Source: Pseudogracilibacillus auburnensis (GTDB lineage: Bacteria; Bacillota; Bacilli; Bacillales; Amphibacillaceae). From it: 64,000 nucleotides of DNA. The translations under genes were made by a program, and so were the position numbers. A model generated the notes under the pieces. That model was not told the origin of the DNA. It saw only the letters and a program-made list of their open reading frames with translations, and did no database searches. The DNA lies in NCBI RefSeq assembly GCF_003201975.1, contig NZ_QJJQ01000004.1:1-64000 (forward strand), read 5' to 3'. How positions within the stretch are numbered: position 1 is the first letter of the stretch; every line of letters starts with the position of its first letter. This document shows, in pieces, positions 26,283-35,998 of the stretch.

Positions 26283-27643
26283 AACAATTAGAAGATGCAG
26301 TGTTTCATAGGGATCTTACAAAAAACTATCCGATCATTACGCACGGTAAAGGAATCTATCTCTATGATGAATGTGGAAAAGAATATATTGATGCAAGCTC
26401 AGGTGCTGTTGCAGCTAACTTAGGTCATAGCAATAAAAAAATTGCTCAAGCAATGTTTGATCAGGCGAGTAAAGTTGGATTTGTTCACACAATGCGTTTT
26501 GAAACGGAAGTACTTCATCAATTAGCAACGAAAATTGTCCAACTTGCTCCTAGCACGTTAAATAAGGTGTATTTTACATCAGGGGGCTCTGAAGCAAATG
26601 AAAGCGCTATTAAGTTGGCAAGACAATACCATCGGGATAAAGGAAATAAAGATAAACAAATTGTAATTGGCAGGTGGCAGTCATACCACGGTAACACCCT
26701 TGGTTCGCTTTCAGTGGGCGGGGATGTGAAAAGAAGAAAGCCTTATACAGCTAATTTAATAAAAACAGAACATATTTATTCACCTTATTGTCATCAATGT
26801 CCTTACGAGTACGAAGAAGAAGCATGTATTCGGCAAAATAATTTAGCTTGTGCGAATGACTTAGCACGTAAAATTACCGAATTAGGTGCTGAAAATGTAT
26901 CAGCAGTTATCATGGAACCGATTGTTGGAAGTCAACAAGGGGCAGTAGTGCCACCAAAAGGATATTTTAAAAGAGTTAGGGAGATATGTGATCAAAACGA
27001 TATCGTGCTTATTATCGATGAAGTTATGACGGGCTTTGGTAGAACAGGTACGAACTTTGCTATCGAACAGTTTGGAATAGAACCAGATATTATGACGTTT
27101 GGTAAAGGTATTTCAGCAGGATACGCCCCACTAGCTGGAATGATTGTAAACGACAAAATTGTCGATGGCATTATTAAAAATAGTGCTGGCCAATTTGTAC
27201 ATGGATTTACGTATAGCGGGCATCCTGTTTTAGCAGCAACCGGTCTTGCGGCATTGGAGGTATACGAGGAAGAGTCCGTATTAGAAAACTGTCAACATGT
27301 ATCTAAATATGTATTCGAATGTTTAGAACAACTTAAGGAAGCTTCGAAAATCATTTCGGATGTACGTGGAAGAGGTCTTCTAATAGGCATTGAGCTCGTT
27401 AAAGATAAAGAAAAAAATATATTATTTGATCCTAAAGAGCAAGTAGCGAACAGAGTTAATACTAGTGCGATGGATCTTGGTGCTGTATTTTATCCTGGAT
27501 CTGGTGGGATTGATGGTTTATACGGTGAACATTTGATTGTTAGCCCACCATTAAACATTACAAAAAAAGAAATAGATAAAATGGTATCCATCTTAACAGA
27601 GGCGATTCATCTGGTAGAAGAGGAACTATTTAAAAAAGAATAA
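26279..27643 (+). CDS. Class III aminotransferase
   Basis: A 454-aa PLP enzyme of the omega-amino acid/diamine aminotransferase class. The PLP lysine lies in MTFGKGISAGYAPLAG, with IIDEVMTGFGRTG and YFTSGGSEANESAIKLAR upstream. A cysteine-rich stretch SPYCHQCPYEYEEEACIRQ near residue 165 is also present. The start is the ATG overlapping the thiolase stop, although the frame is open further upstream. Substrate unknown; with the aldehyde dehydrogenase downstream it could convert an omega-amino acid to a carboxylate. Confidence 0.88.
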   Translation: MKQLEDAVFHRDLTKNYPIITHGKGIYLYDECGKEYIDASSGAVAANLGHSNKKIAQAMFDQASKVGFVHTMRFETEVLHQLATKIVQLAPSTLNKVYFTSGGSEANESAIKLARQYHRDKGNKDKQIVIGRWQSYHGNTLGSLSVGGDVKRRKPYTANLIKTEHIYSPYCHQCPYEYEEEACIRQNNLACANDLARKITELGAENVSAVIMEPIVGSQQGAVVPPKGYFKRVREICDQNDIVLIIDEVMTGFGRTGTNFAIEQFGIEPDIMTFGKGISAGYAPLAGMIVNDKIVDGIIKNSAGQFVHGFTYSGHPVLAATGLAALEVYEEESVLENCQHVSKYVFECLEQLKEASKIISDVRGRGLLIGIELVKDKEKNILFDPKEQVANRVNTSAMDLGAVFYPGSGGIDGLYGEHLIVSPPLNITKKEIDKMVSILTEAIHLVEEELFKKE

Positions 27644-27659
27644 AAGGATGGGATGAAAA

Positions 27660-28466
27660 ATGAAAAAGTTGTTATTCGTATTATTGGTTATAGTATCCTC
27701 CATGTTTATTTTAGGAGGATGCGGTAGTAAAGAGGATAAAAGTGGTAGTAGTAAAGAAGCGACAGATGAAGCAGGGGCTTTAGCAGCAATACAAGAAAAA
27801 GGAATGATTACAATCGGGATTGAAGGTGCTTTCCCTCCGTTCAACTATTTTGATGAAAATAATGAGTTGATCGGTTTTGATGTAGATATTGCGACTGAAA
27901 TAGCAGATCGAATGGGAGTAAAGCCAGAGTTTATTCCAACACCGTGGGATACTATCATTGGTGGTTTACAGGCAAAAAAGTATGACGTCATCATTTCAAG
28001 TGTAGCACCAACAGAAGAAAGAAAGGCAAAAGTGGATTTTACTGATTCCTATTACACGACAGGGGTTCAATTGTTTACAACAGAGGATTCGGAAATTAAA
28101 GAAATTGAGGATGTAAAAGGGAAAGTAATTGGTGTAGCTACTGGAACAACATTTGCTGAAGAAGCTGAATCTTTAGGTGCAGAAGCAAAATTTTATGATA
28201 GTGATCTTTTGACATTCCAAGATCTATCAAATGGGCGAATTGATGCAGTTATCACGGATAAAGCTGTTGGAAATAGAATCATTCTTGAGCATAATTATCC
28301 ATTTAAAACAGTCGGAGCGCTTTTATATACGGAACAACCTGGTATTACCTTAAATAAAAATCAAGAAGATTTAAAAGAAGAGCTTAATAAAGTGTTATCA
28401 GAAATGAAAGTTGATGGTACTTACGAAGAAATTAGTCACGAATGGTTTGGAGAGAATATCGAATAA
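27660..28466 (+). CDS. Amino acid ABC transporter substrate-binding lipoprotein
   Basis: A 268-aa lipoprotein, family 3 periplasmic-type binding protein. The signal ends in lipobox LGGC (~residue 21). Family motifs are GIEGAFPPFNYFDENNELIGFDVDIATEIADR and ISSVAPTEERKAKVDFTDSYYTTG. With the next two genes it makes a complete polar amino acid importer. Being inside the catabolic run, it likely imports the substrate of this operon. Confidence 0.9.
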   Translation: MKKLLFVLLVIVSSMFILGGCGSKEDKSGSSKEATDEAGALAAIQEKGMITIGIEGAFPPFNYFDENNELIGFDVDIATEIADRMGVKPEFIPTPWDTIIGGLQAKKYDVIISSVAPTEERKAKVDFTDSYYTTGVQLFTTEDSEIKEIEDVKGKVIGVATGTTFAEEAESLGAEAKFYDSDLLTFQDLSNGRIDAVITDKAVGNRIILEHNYPFKTVGALLYTEQPGITLNKNQEDLKEELNKVLSEMKVDGTYEEISHEWFGENIE

Positions 28467-28477
28467 GGTGGGGTTTT

Positions 28478-29134
28478 ATGCTTGATTTTAGTTTAGTTCA
28501 AAACTTTATTCCATTTATGGTAAAGGCCGCATGGATTACATTGCTATTATCTGTCATATCCATTGTCGCTGGTTTAATACTAGGGCTCTTTGTAGCTCTA
28601 ATGAAAATATCGAAGTATAAAATATTAGTTTGGATAGCTGATTTATACCTTTGGGTAATAAGAGGAACACCATTATTAGTGCAACTGTTTTTAGTCTATT
28701 TCGGATTACCCCAAATAGGAATTGAATTTTCGCCATTTACTTCAGCTGCTATTGCACTAGGTATAAACGCTGGAGCTTATATTGCTGAAATATATCGTGG
28801 GGGAATTTTGGCAGTATCGAAGGGGCAAATAGAAGCTGCTGAAGCACTCGGAATGAAATATCCAACAATAATGAAGAAAATAATTCTTCCGCAAGCACTT
28901 AAAGTAAGTATTCCTTCATTAGGGAATCAGGCAATTATTATGTTAAAAGATTCTTCCCTAGCCTCGCTCGTAACAGTTTCAGAGTTAATGATGGTGTCTC
29001 AAAGGTATGCATCTACAAACTATGCGTTTATTGAGTTTTATATTGTTGCAGCACTATTTTATTTACTCATGACAACTCTATTTACATTTATCCTTAATAA
29101 GATAGAAAAACGCATGGCTGTAAGTGAGCAATAA
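28478..29134 (+). CDS. Amino acid ABC transporter permease
   Basis: A 218-aa HisM/GlnP-type permease with about five membrane helices. Motifs are the [21 protein letters not shown] segment and the EAA loop [23 protein letters not shown]. The ATG at 28478, after AAGGTGGGG, is the start; the frame opens earlier inside the preceding gene. Confidence 0.9.
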   Translation: MLDFSLVQNFIPFMVKAAWITLLLSVISIVAGLILGLFVALMKISKYKILVWIADLYLWVIRGTPLLVQLFLVYFGLPQIGIEFSPFTSAAIALGINAGAYIAEIYRGGILAVSKGQIEAAEALGMKYPTIMKKIILPQALKVSIPSLGNQAIIMLKDSSLASLVTVSELMMVSQRYASTNYAFIEFYIVAALFYLLMTTLFTFILNKIEKRMAVSEQ

Positions 29135-29157
29135 GAAAGAGCTTGGAGGTCGACAGA

Positions 29158-29931
29158 ATGGCTACGATAAGTATAAAAAAAGAAGAGCAGTCAATTGAAA
29201 AAATGATCAAAGTGGAGAATTTGGAGAAGCATTATGGCAATAATCATGTGTTAAAAGGAATTAACCTTACAATTAACCGCGGTGAAGTTGTGGCCTTAAT
29301 AGGTTCAAGTGGATCTGGTAAAAGTACATTATTACGATGCTTAAATAGGTTAGAAACTATTTCAACTGGAAAAATAACGATAGATGATATTTGTTTAAAT
29401 GAATCGACTAAAAATATTAGTATGATTCGACAAGAAGTAGGGATGGTTTTTCAACAATTTAATCTTTTCCCACATATGACGGTTATCGATAATGTGATGA
29501 TAGGACCGATACAAGTTTTAAAACGTAAAAAAGAAGAAGTTGAGAAAGAAGCGCTGGAACTTTTAAAAAAGGTAGGGTTGGCGGATAAAAGAGATATGTA
29601 TCCAGCTAAACTCTCTGGTGGCCAACAACAGCGGGTTGCTATTGCAAGATCACTCGCAATGAAACCGAAAATAATGCTATTTGATGAACCAACTTCTGCA
29701 CTAGACCCTGAATTAGTAGGAGAAGTATTAAACGTCATGAAGCAATTAGCTTTTGAAGGAATGACGATGGTTGTTGTAACACATGAAATGGGGTTTGCCC
29801 AAGATGTTGCGGATCGAGTCGTATATTTAAATGATGGAAAAATCGTCGAAGATGGTGATCCTAAAATGGTGCTAAGAAATCCAAAGAGCGACCAATTAAA
29901 GTCATTTCTACGATTAGTTAAATTTGAATAG
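29158..29931 (+). CDS. Amino acid ABC transporter ATP-binding protein
   Basis: A 257-aa GlnQ/HisP-type ATPase. Walker [25 protein letters not shown], signature [16 protein letters not shown], Walker [20 protein letters not shown] and [19 protein letters not shown] are all present. It carries a ~20-residue N-terminal extension before the ABC fold. The start ATG follows GGAGG by 7 nt. Confidence 0.92.
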   Translation: MATISIKKEEQSIEKMIKVENLEKHYGNNHVLKGINLTINRGEVVALIGSSGSGKSTLLRCLNRLETISTGKITIDDICLNESTKNISMIRQEVGMVFQQFNLFPHMTVIDNVMIGPIQVLKRKKEEVEKEALELLKKVGLADKRDMYPAKLSGGQQQRVAIARSLAMKPKIMLFDEPTSALDPELVGEVLNVMKQLAFEGMTMVVVTHEMGFAQDVADRVVYLNDGKIVEDGDPKMVLRNPKSDQLKSFLRLVKFE

Positions 29932-29943
29932 TGGAGGAAGCAG

Positions 29944-31380
29944 ATGGAAAAGTCATCTTTATTTATTAATGGTGAATGGATCATAAATGATAATCAAACG
30001 TTTTTTGAAAGCATAAACCCGGCTACAAAAGAAGTGATCGGATCATCTTGCTTAGCGACGGAAGAACAAGTTGATCTTGCTGTACAAGCAGCAAATAATG
30101 CGTATAACGAATGGAAATTAACTCCTTCACCTACACGTGCTAATTACTTATCTAAAATTTCTTCAGAATTAAAGAAGCGTCGAAAAGAACTAGCGGAAAT
30201 GATGACAATGGAGATGGGAAAAGTACTGAAAGAATCGATAGGAGAAGTTGATGTTATTTTACAACATATTGAATATATGCATGGAGAAGCTAAAAGATTA
30301 ATTGGGGAAATCGTTCCTTCATCTTCTCCAAATCGAACAATTCAAATGGTTCGTGAACCACTAGGAGTTGTAGCGTGTATCACTCCATGGAACTTCCCGG
30401 TTGTCCTAGCTGCTTATAAGATATTTTCAGCACTCATAACAGGTAATACAGTTGTTTGGAAACCAGCATCTGAAGTAGCTTTATCAGCGGAAATTTTCAC
30501 AGAAGTTATTGAGCAATCAGGCATTCCAAAAGGTGTCTTTAATCTTGTGACTGGTTCTGGACAAACAGTAGGTAATAAATTAGCTACACATGAAAACGTG
30601 AATATCATTGCGTTTACTGGATCGACAAATGTAGGGAAAAAGATAACCGAAATGGGGAGTAATACGTTAAAAAGAGTATCGTTAGAACTAGGTGGGAAAA
30701 ATGCTGTTATCGTGCTTCGTGATGCTAATTTGGAAGAGGCAGCAAATGGAATTATCCAATCCGCTTTCACTACGACGGGACAAAGATGTACAGCTGCAAG
30801 TCGGATCATCGTTGAACGTTCGGTAAAAGCTAAATTAATCGATTTATTGGTTGAAAGAACGAAGGAAATGAACGTAGGAAATGGACTAGTAGAAGAAAGT
30901 GATATTGGCCCTGTTGTCAATGAGTCTCAATTGGAAACAATTGAATCCTATGTTCATCAAGCGGTTCAAGAAGGTGGAAAAGTAGAGATTGGTGGAAAAA
31001 GAGGATCTGATTTAGAGGGATATTTTTATGAACCAACCATTATTTCTAATGTGAAACCCACAGATACAATTGCTCACGAAGAAATTTTTGGTCCTGTTTT
31101 AGCAGTGCTAGAGGTAGATTCGTATGAAGAAGCGATGAAAATTAATAACGATACGATATATGGGTTATCTACATCTATTTATACGAATAGTTTACATTTT
31201 GCTAATAAAGCCTCTCGTGAAGCGGTTTCGGGTCTAGTCTATATAAATAGTGGAACTTCAAATGCCGAAATAGGCGTTGCTTTTGGCGGAATGAAAATGT
31301 CTGGGAATGGGCATCGCGAAGTATCTAACCATTCATTTGATTTAATGACAGAATGGAAATCAATTTATACTAATTATTGA
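29944..31380 (+). CDS. Aldehyde dehydrogenase (NAD(P)+-dependent)
   Basis: A 478-aa ALDH-superfamily enzyme near the succinate-semialdehyde dehydrogenase branch. The general base is E248 in VSLELGGKNAV and the nucleophile is C282 in TTGQRCTAASR. TPWNFPVVLAAYKI and EEIFGPVLAV are also seen. It lies between the ABC importer and the oxidase subunits, so it probably oxidises the semialdehyde produced by the aminotransferase or by dehydrogenase cleavage. The natural aldehyde is unknown. Confidence 0.9.
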   Translation: MEKSSLFINGEWIINDNQTFFESINPATKEVIGSSCLATEEQVDLAVQAANNAYNEWKLTPSPTRANYLSKISSELKKRRKELAEMMTMEMGKVLKESIGEVDVILQHIEYMHGEAKRLIGEIVPSSSPNRTIQMVREPLGVVACITPWNFPVVLAAYKIFSALITGNTVVWKPASEVALSAEIFTEVIEQSGIPKGVFNLVTGSGQTVGNKLATHENVNIIAFTGSTNVGKKITEMGSNTLKRVSLELGGKNAVIVLRDANLEEAANGIIQSAFTTTGQRCTAASRIIVERSVKAKLIDLLVERTKEMNVGNGLVEESDIGPVVNESQLETIESYVHQAVQEGGKVEIGGKRGSDLEGYFYEPTIISNVKPTDTIAHEEIFGPVLAVLEVDSYEEAMKINNDTIYGLSTSIYTNSLHFANKASREAVSGLVYINSGTSNAEIGVAFGGMKMSGNGHREVSNHSFDLMTEWKSIYTNY

Positions 31381-31392
31381 GGATGGTGGGTA

Positions 31393-32658
31393 ATGGATAA
31401 AGACATTGATTTATTAACGATGCTAGCCTTAAAACCAGAATTAGAAACAAAAGAAAATGTAGAAAAGGTTAAAATAAATGACGCAATCATTCATAACTAT
31501 TTTCATGAACAAAGATCAACCTTACAAGGAAAGCCCCATGTGGTAATGGTTGGTGGTGGAATTATTAGCTTAATGACAGCTTTTTATTTGGAGGAAATGG
31601 GATTTCGCATTTCGATCATAGAACAAAAGTCTTTTGGTGCTGCTGCCTCTGGTCGTAATGGCGGTGCTGTTATGATGATGGGGAGAGAGTTAATAGAGCT
31701 CCCATTTGCAAGGCATTCAATCAATTTATGGGAACAACTTTCAACAAAAGGAATCAACACCCATTTTGAACGTAAAGGTCATTTGATGGTAGCGAGAAAC
31801 GATATAGAAGTGGCAAGATTGACAAAAGCATATGAACTTTATAAAGCTGCGGGGATACCCGTTACATTACTGAACAATGAAGAAATGAAAAGTTATACGC
31901 CACATATCGGCAAAGAAAATAAACTTGGTCTATTTAGCTATGAGGATGCACAAAGTTATCCATTTACGACCATTCAATCATTAATCAAACAACTCAAAAC
32001 AAAAGGTGTGCAATTTTACCCTTATACAAAAGCAACTTCATTTGAAACGAATAATCGTATGATTGAAGGAGTAATAACCGAAAATAGCGTCATCAAAGGA
32101 GACTATTATTTAATTAGTGCTGGACCATGGTCACTAGAATTAGGGAAGTTATTGGATGAACATATTTCCGTTAAAGCCCGTAGATCGCAATTAATGGTGA
32201 CGGAAATAGTGAAAAAGAAAGCAATTGTACCATTCTTTACAGGTAACGGTTTTTACTCTCGCCAGACCCATGTCGGTAATCTATTATTCGGTGGCGGTGG
32301 CCCTTGGGAAATCAATGGTTATGACGTGAGCAATACATCGTATGCAATCGAGCTATTAAGTAATCGTTTTACGGAAGTTTTTCCAACGTATAAGACAAAA
32401 CAGCTGATCCGTAGCTTTGCAGGAACGGTAGAGATAACTCCTGATCATGTACCTGCTTTTGGAAAGTTATTAAACTGGGATAATGGATTTGTCTCTGCTG
32501 GATATAATGGCCATGGTTATGGTTTATCAGCAGTAATGGGAAAATTAATGAGCCTCGTTTTATATGACAATGCTACCGATCGACAATTATGTAATGATAT
32601 AAAATCTGTCATTGATCCGTTAAAAATAGATCGTTTTACAGAACTAACGAAAGTATAG
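31393..32658 (+). CDS. FAD-dependent oxidoreductase, DadA/OoxB/HcnC-like (beta subunit)
   Basis: A 421-aa D-amino-acid-oxidase-fold flavoprotein. About 47 residues precede the dinucleotide-binding motif VVMVGGGIISLMTAFYLEE. AAASGRNGGAVMMMGRE follows, and the C-terminal FAD segment is DNGFVSAGYNGHGYGLSAVMGK. It resembles the catalytic subunit of opine oxidases, HcnC and proline/hydroxyproline dehydrogenases, which dehydrogenate secondary amino acids. The next three genes supply the other parts of such a complex. Confidence 0.85.
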   Translation: MDKDIDLLTMLALKPELETKENVEKVKINDAIIHNYFHEQRSTLQGKPHVVMVGGGIISLMTAFYLEEMGFRISIIEQKSFGAAASGRNGGAVMMMGRELIELPFARHSINLWEQLSTKGINTHFERKGHLMVARNDIEVARLTKAYELYKAAGIPVTLLNNEEMKSYTPHIGKENKLGLFSYEDAQSYPFTTIQSLIKQLKTKGVQFYPYTKATSFETNNRMIEGVITENSVIKGDYYLISAGPWSLELGKLLDEHISVKARRSQLMVTEIVKKKAIVPFFTGNGFYSRQTHVGNLLFGGGGPWEINGYDVSNTSYAIELLSNRFTEVFPTYKTKQLIRSFAGTVEITPDHVPAFGKLLNWDNGFVSAGYNGHGYGLSAVMGKLMSLVLYDNATDRQLCNDIKSVIDPLKIDRFTELTKV

Positions 32659-32669
32659 AGGTGATCTGA

Positions 32670-32945
32670 ATGCCAAAGGACGAAAATTATCTGATTTGTC
32701 GCTGTGAAGAAATTTCCCTTAAAGAAATTAAAAATGTAAAAAATAATGGACTAACAACATCTCAAGAAATAAAGATGGCAACAAGGGCGGGAATGGGAGT
32801 TTGTCAAGGGCGTATTTGCAGATCACTTATTGAACAACTTGTAGCGGAAACGGAAGAAGGGTCATGCAAATTACCATCTAAATTAACAGTTCATCATCCT
32901 GTTAGACCTGTTCCACTAGGCATGATTGTTAATAAGGAGGACTGA
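32670..32945 (+). CDS. BFD-like [2Fe-2S]-binding protein, oxidase subunit
   Basis: A 91-aa protein with the bacterioferritin-associated-ferredoxin-like pattern CRCEE near the N-terminus and CQGRICR about 40 residues later (C-x-C ... C-x4-C), predicted to bind a [2Fe-2S] cluster. In many opine-oxidase/HcnB proteins this is a C-terminal domain of the alpha subunit; here it is a separate gene. It has a GAGGTG ribosome-binding site and lies 11 bp after the beta subunit. Confidence 0.82.
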   Translation: MPKDENYLICRCEEISLKEIKNVKNNGLTTSQEIKMATRAGMGVCQGRICRSLIEQLVAETEEGSCKLPSKLTVHHPVRPVPLGMIVNKED

Positions 32946-32947
32946 AT

Positions 32948-33253
32948 ATGAGAATACAAAAACATCCCGTGATGAAAATAATCGAAAAAGAAGATGTTGA
33001 ATTTATATTTAATGATACAAAAATCATTGGTAAAAAAGGAGATTCACTTGCTTCTGCATTATGGGCGAACGGTATGAAAACGTTACGCCAGACGGAGAAA
33101 GAAAATAATAGTAGGGGAATATATTGTGGCATCGGAAATTGTTATGATTGTAGAGTTTATTTACAAGGAAGTGGAATGGTGCGGGCATGTATTACTCCCA
33201 TAAAAAGTGGGATGGAATTCTATTCAGAGGATAGAGGGGATATGTCATCATGA
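32948..33253 (+). CDS. 2Fe-2S ferredoxin-fold subunit (HcnA/OoxA gamma-like)
   Basis: A 101-aa ferredoxin-like protein with cysteines in YCGIGNCYDCRVY and ACITP, the plant-type 2Fe-2S pattern of HcnA and the sarcosine-oxidase alpha N-terminal domain. AAGGAGG lies just before the ATG. Its last codons overlap the next gene (ATGA), consistent with stoichiometric assembly. Likely shuttles electrons between the flavins of the dehydrogenase. Confidence 0.83.
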   Translation: MRIQKHPVMKIIEKEDVEFIFNDTKIIGKKGDSLASALWANGMKTLRQTEKENNSRGIYCGIGNCYDCRVYLQGSGMVRACITPIKSGMEFYSEDRGDMSS

Positions 33254-34470
33254 AATTTGATGTTGCAATAGTTGGTGCGGGTCCCGCAGGATTGAAAGCA
33301 GCTATAGAGATTGCTCGTGCAGGCGGTAATGTCGTCATGATTGATGACCATCCACATGTCGGTGGGAAACTAAATGGGCAGCTCCACGAAGAACCAAATA
33401 ATGGGGATTGGTGGATTGGTGTGAGCATCGCAGAACAATTAAAGCAAGAAGCACTATCTTTAGGGATCACCATTTTAACGGGGACACAAGTATGGTCCGT
33501 TGAAGAAGGTTGGAAATTATTCATTTCAAATGTGGATGGAAGGCCATTAGATAATAATATGATTGAGTCAAAAGCATTGTTGTTAGCGACAGGTGCTATT
33601 GAAAAGCCTCTACCATTACCTGGTTGGACTTTGCCTGGCGTACTAACAATCGGTGGGGCACAAGTATTAACAAATCAATATCAAGTTAAGCCAGGTAATC
33701 GTGTCATCGTTGTCGGTGTTGATATTTTATCTTTATCAATTGCACGAGCAATGAAGATGGCAGGAGCAGATGTTGTAGGAATATATATTGCTCCTAAAAA
33801 TGAATTCACATCGGGAATATCAAATCCGAAAGAGTTATTAAGTTCATTCAGTTCAATGACAAAGTTTGCTCCAAATCTTTTCATGCGTCTAGGTGGAAAT
33901 GTGTTAAAGTCAGCGATTGGTTGTTCATTAGCTGCCTTGTTTTATCCAAAGAATGGAATGAAAGTTTGGGATATACCCATCCATTTTCGCCAGTCCATTT
34001 TAGCAATAAATGGTGAACAAGAAGTTGAGTCTGTTACGTTAACGAAAATAGATCCAACTGGTAATGCGATAGGGGAAAGTTTTTTAGAAAAGGTAGATGC
34101 CGTATGTATTTCTGGGGGTCTATCCCCACAAAATGAATTAGCCGCTGTTGCAGGATGTGAATTTGTTCGATTAAATGGTTTAAGTGGGGTTGTTCCTCTT
34201 CATGACCAATATATGCAAACGACAGTGGAGGGATTATTCGTTGCAGGAAACATTACTGGTATTGAAGGTGCAAAAGTAGCTTCAGCTCAAGGGGTTTTGG
34301 CAGGTAGCTCTATTAATAAATATTTAAGTATAGGTAATGTAAATGAAGGTAATTTGGAGAGAAATGCGAAACAAGTTGAAATAGTTAGAGAAACAGCAGA
34401 TATTACTTTCCACTCAGAAATCGGATCTGCAAGAAATAAGTTGCAAAAATTATGGGAGCATAGAATATAA
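33250..34470 (+). CDS. NAD(P)/FAD-dependent oxidoreductase (HcnB/OoxA alpha-like)
   Basis: A 406-aa pyridine-nucleotide-disulfide-oxidoreductase-fold protein. The FAD site is VAIVGAGPAGLKAAIEIARAG at the N-terminus, the second dinucleotide site is VIVVGVDILSLSIARAMKMAGA (the usual GxGxxG is altered to GVDILS), and TVEGLFVAGNITGIEGAKVA closes the FAD fold. It lacks the fused C-terminal [2Fe-2S] domain, which is encoded separately upstream. It completes a four-polypeptide dehydrogenase. Confidence 0.84.
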   Translation: MKFDVAIVGAGPAGLKAAIEIARAGGNVVMIDDHPHVGGKLNGQLHEEPNNGDWWIGVSIAEQLKQEALSLGITILTGTQVWSVEEGWKLFISNVDGRPLDNNMIESKALLLATGAIEKPLPLPGWTLPGVLTIGGAQVLTNQYQVKPGNRVIVVGVDILSLSIARAMKMAGADVVGIYIAPKNEFTSGISNPKELLSSFSSMTKFAPNLFMRLGGNVLKSAIGCSLAALFYPKNGMKVWDIPIHFRQSILAINGEQEVESVTLTKIDPTGNAIGESFLEKVDAVCISGGLSPQNELAAVAGCEFVRLNGLSGVVPLHDQYMQTTVEGLFVAGNITGIEGAKVASAQGVLAGSSINKYLSIGNVNEGNLERNAKQVEIVRETADITFHSEIGSARNKLQKLWEHRI

Positions 34471-34500
34471 ACTTCTGGTATTAGCGGGAGGACTCATTAG

Positions 34501-35994
34501 ATGAAGAGAATAGGGATTGCTTTTTTTTATCATGAATCACATAGTTTTACACCAATGATTACCGAATTAGAACAGTTTGAAAATGAGGCATATCTTTTAG
34601 GAAAAGATATTATCGATCATTATCGAGGGACAAAAACAGAAGTAGGCGGGTTTATTGACTATTTAACAGGAAGCAAAGAAGAAATAGAAATTGTCCCATT
34701 ATTATGTGCTTCCGCAGTCCCCTCTGGTGTTGTAACGAAAGAAACATTCGAGAAAATTGAAAAAGATATGATTGGAAGTATCCAAGATAATTTGCCACTT
34801 GATGGTCTGTTACTAGCGTTACACGGGGCGATGGTTGTCGATGGTTTACCAGATCCTGAGGAAAAAATGTTGGAAAATATTCGTGAAACAATTGGAAATA
34901 ATATCCCAATCGCCACTACGTTAGACTTACATGCAAATATTAGTGAAAAAATGGTAACGTACACACCAATGCATTTTGGCTTTAAAACGTATCCACATAT
35001 TGATATGTATGAACAAGGTCTTGCAGCTGCAAATGCTATTTGCAATTGTTTATTTGAAAACAAGCAGTATCAAGCAGCATTTATTCGATTACCGATGCTT
35101 TTACCATCTTTGAATATGCGGACAGAAACTGGTCCCATGAAAAAAATGATTGATTTGGCGAAAGAAGCAGAAAATATCAAAGGTGTTGATAATGTTTCCA
35201 TCTTTGGCGGATTTCCCTATGCTGATACAGCATCAAGTAGTGCAAGTTTAATAGTAGTTGGTACAGATAAAAAGACAATGGGAGAAGTCGCGGAAAAATT
35301 AGCGCGGGAATATTGGGGGCTAAAAAAAGAATTTCTCGTTCACTTACCAAGTGCGAAAGAAGGATTGAAAATAGCCCTATCACGTCGTAATAAAAAGCCC
35401 GTTGTTTTAGCCGATATATCTGATAACCCTTTAAGCTGTGGTAGTGGTGATACGACAGAATTATTACGGATGATGCTCAGAAATAAGGTAGATCAAGCTT
35501 TATTTGGTGGACTATATGATCCCGAATCGATAAAAAGATGTCAAGAAGCTGGTGAAGGGAAGACTGTTGAACTTGAACTCGGGGGGAAAGTAACCCCGGA
35601 ATTTGGTTTGCCAATTCGTGTTGAAGCGAAAGTAATTACATTATCGGATGGTGTCTTTTATAATTCTGGTCCGTTTAATCAACATCTTAAAGTTGATTTA
35701 AAAGCTACTGCTCATATTGTCGTTGATAAGTTGGATATCGTGTTAATTGGTCGCCCAATGTCCGCCAATGATCCAGAAATGTTTCGACATTTAGGAATTG
35801 ATCCAACAAAAAAGAAAATTTTAGCACTAAAAGTAAAAAATCATTTTAGAGCTGCATTTGATCCATTAATTGAAGAGGTAATTTATGTAGATGCTCCTGG
35901 AGTGTCTACCAATAATTTAACAACATTAGAATATAAAAATATTATTCGTCCAATTTGGCCACTTGATAATGCAATATATTTGGAAGGGGAATGA
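34501..35994 (+). CDS. M81 family metallopeptidase (MlrC-like)
   Basis: A 497-aa protein of the M81/microcystinase C family: IGIAFFYHESHSFTPMITE at the N-terminus, LLALHGAMVVDGLPDPE, TTLDLHANISEKM and DISDNPLSCGSGDTTELLR. The conserved E/H and D/H motifs fit the proposed metal site. MlrC hydrolyses small peptides, but most homologues lie in amino-acid or amine catabolic clusters with unknown substrates. Here it may hydrolyse an amide before or after the dehydrogenase step (inference). Confidence 0.85.
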   Translation: MKRIGIAFFYHESHSFTPMITELEQFENEAYLLGKDIIDHYRGTKTEVGGFIDYLTGSKEEIEIVPLLCASAVPSGVVTKETFEKIEKDMIGSIQDNLPLDGLLLALHGAMVVDGLPDPEEKMLENIRETIGNNIPIATTLDLHANISEKMVTYTPMHFGFKTYPHIDMYEQGLAAANAICNCLFENKQYQAAFIRLPMLLPSLNMRTETGPMKKMIDLAKEAENIKGVDNVSIFGGFPYADTASSSASLIVVGTDKKTMGEVAEKLAREYWGLKKEFLVHLPSAKEGLKIALSRRNKKPVVLADISDNPLSCGSGDTTELLRMMLRNKVDQALFGGLYDPESIKRCQEAGEGKTVELELGGKVTPEFGLPIRVEAKVITLSDGVFYNSGPFNQHLKVDLKATAHIVVDKLDIVLIGRPMSANDPEMFRHLGIDPTKKKILALKVKNHFRAAFDPLIEEVIYVDAPGVSTNNLTTLEYKNIIRPIWPLDNAIYLEGE

Positions 35995-35998
35995 AAAA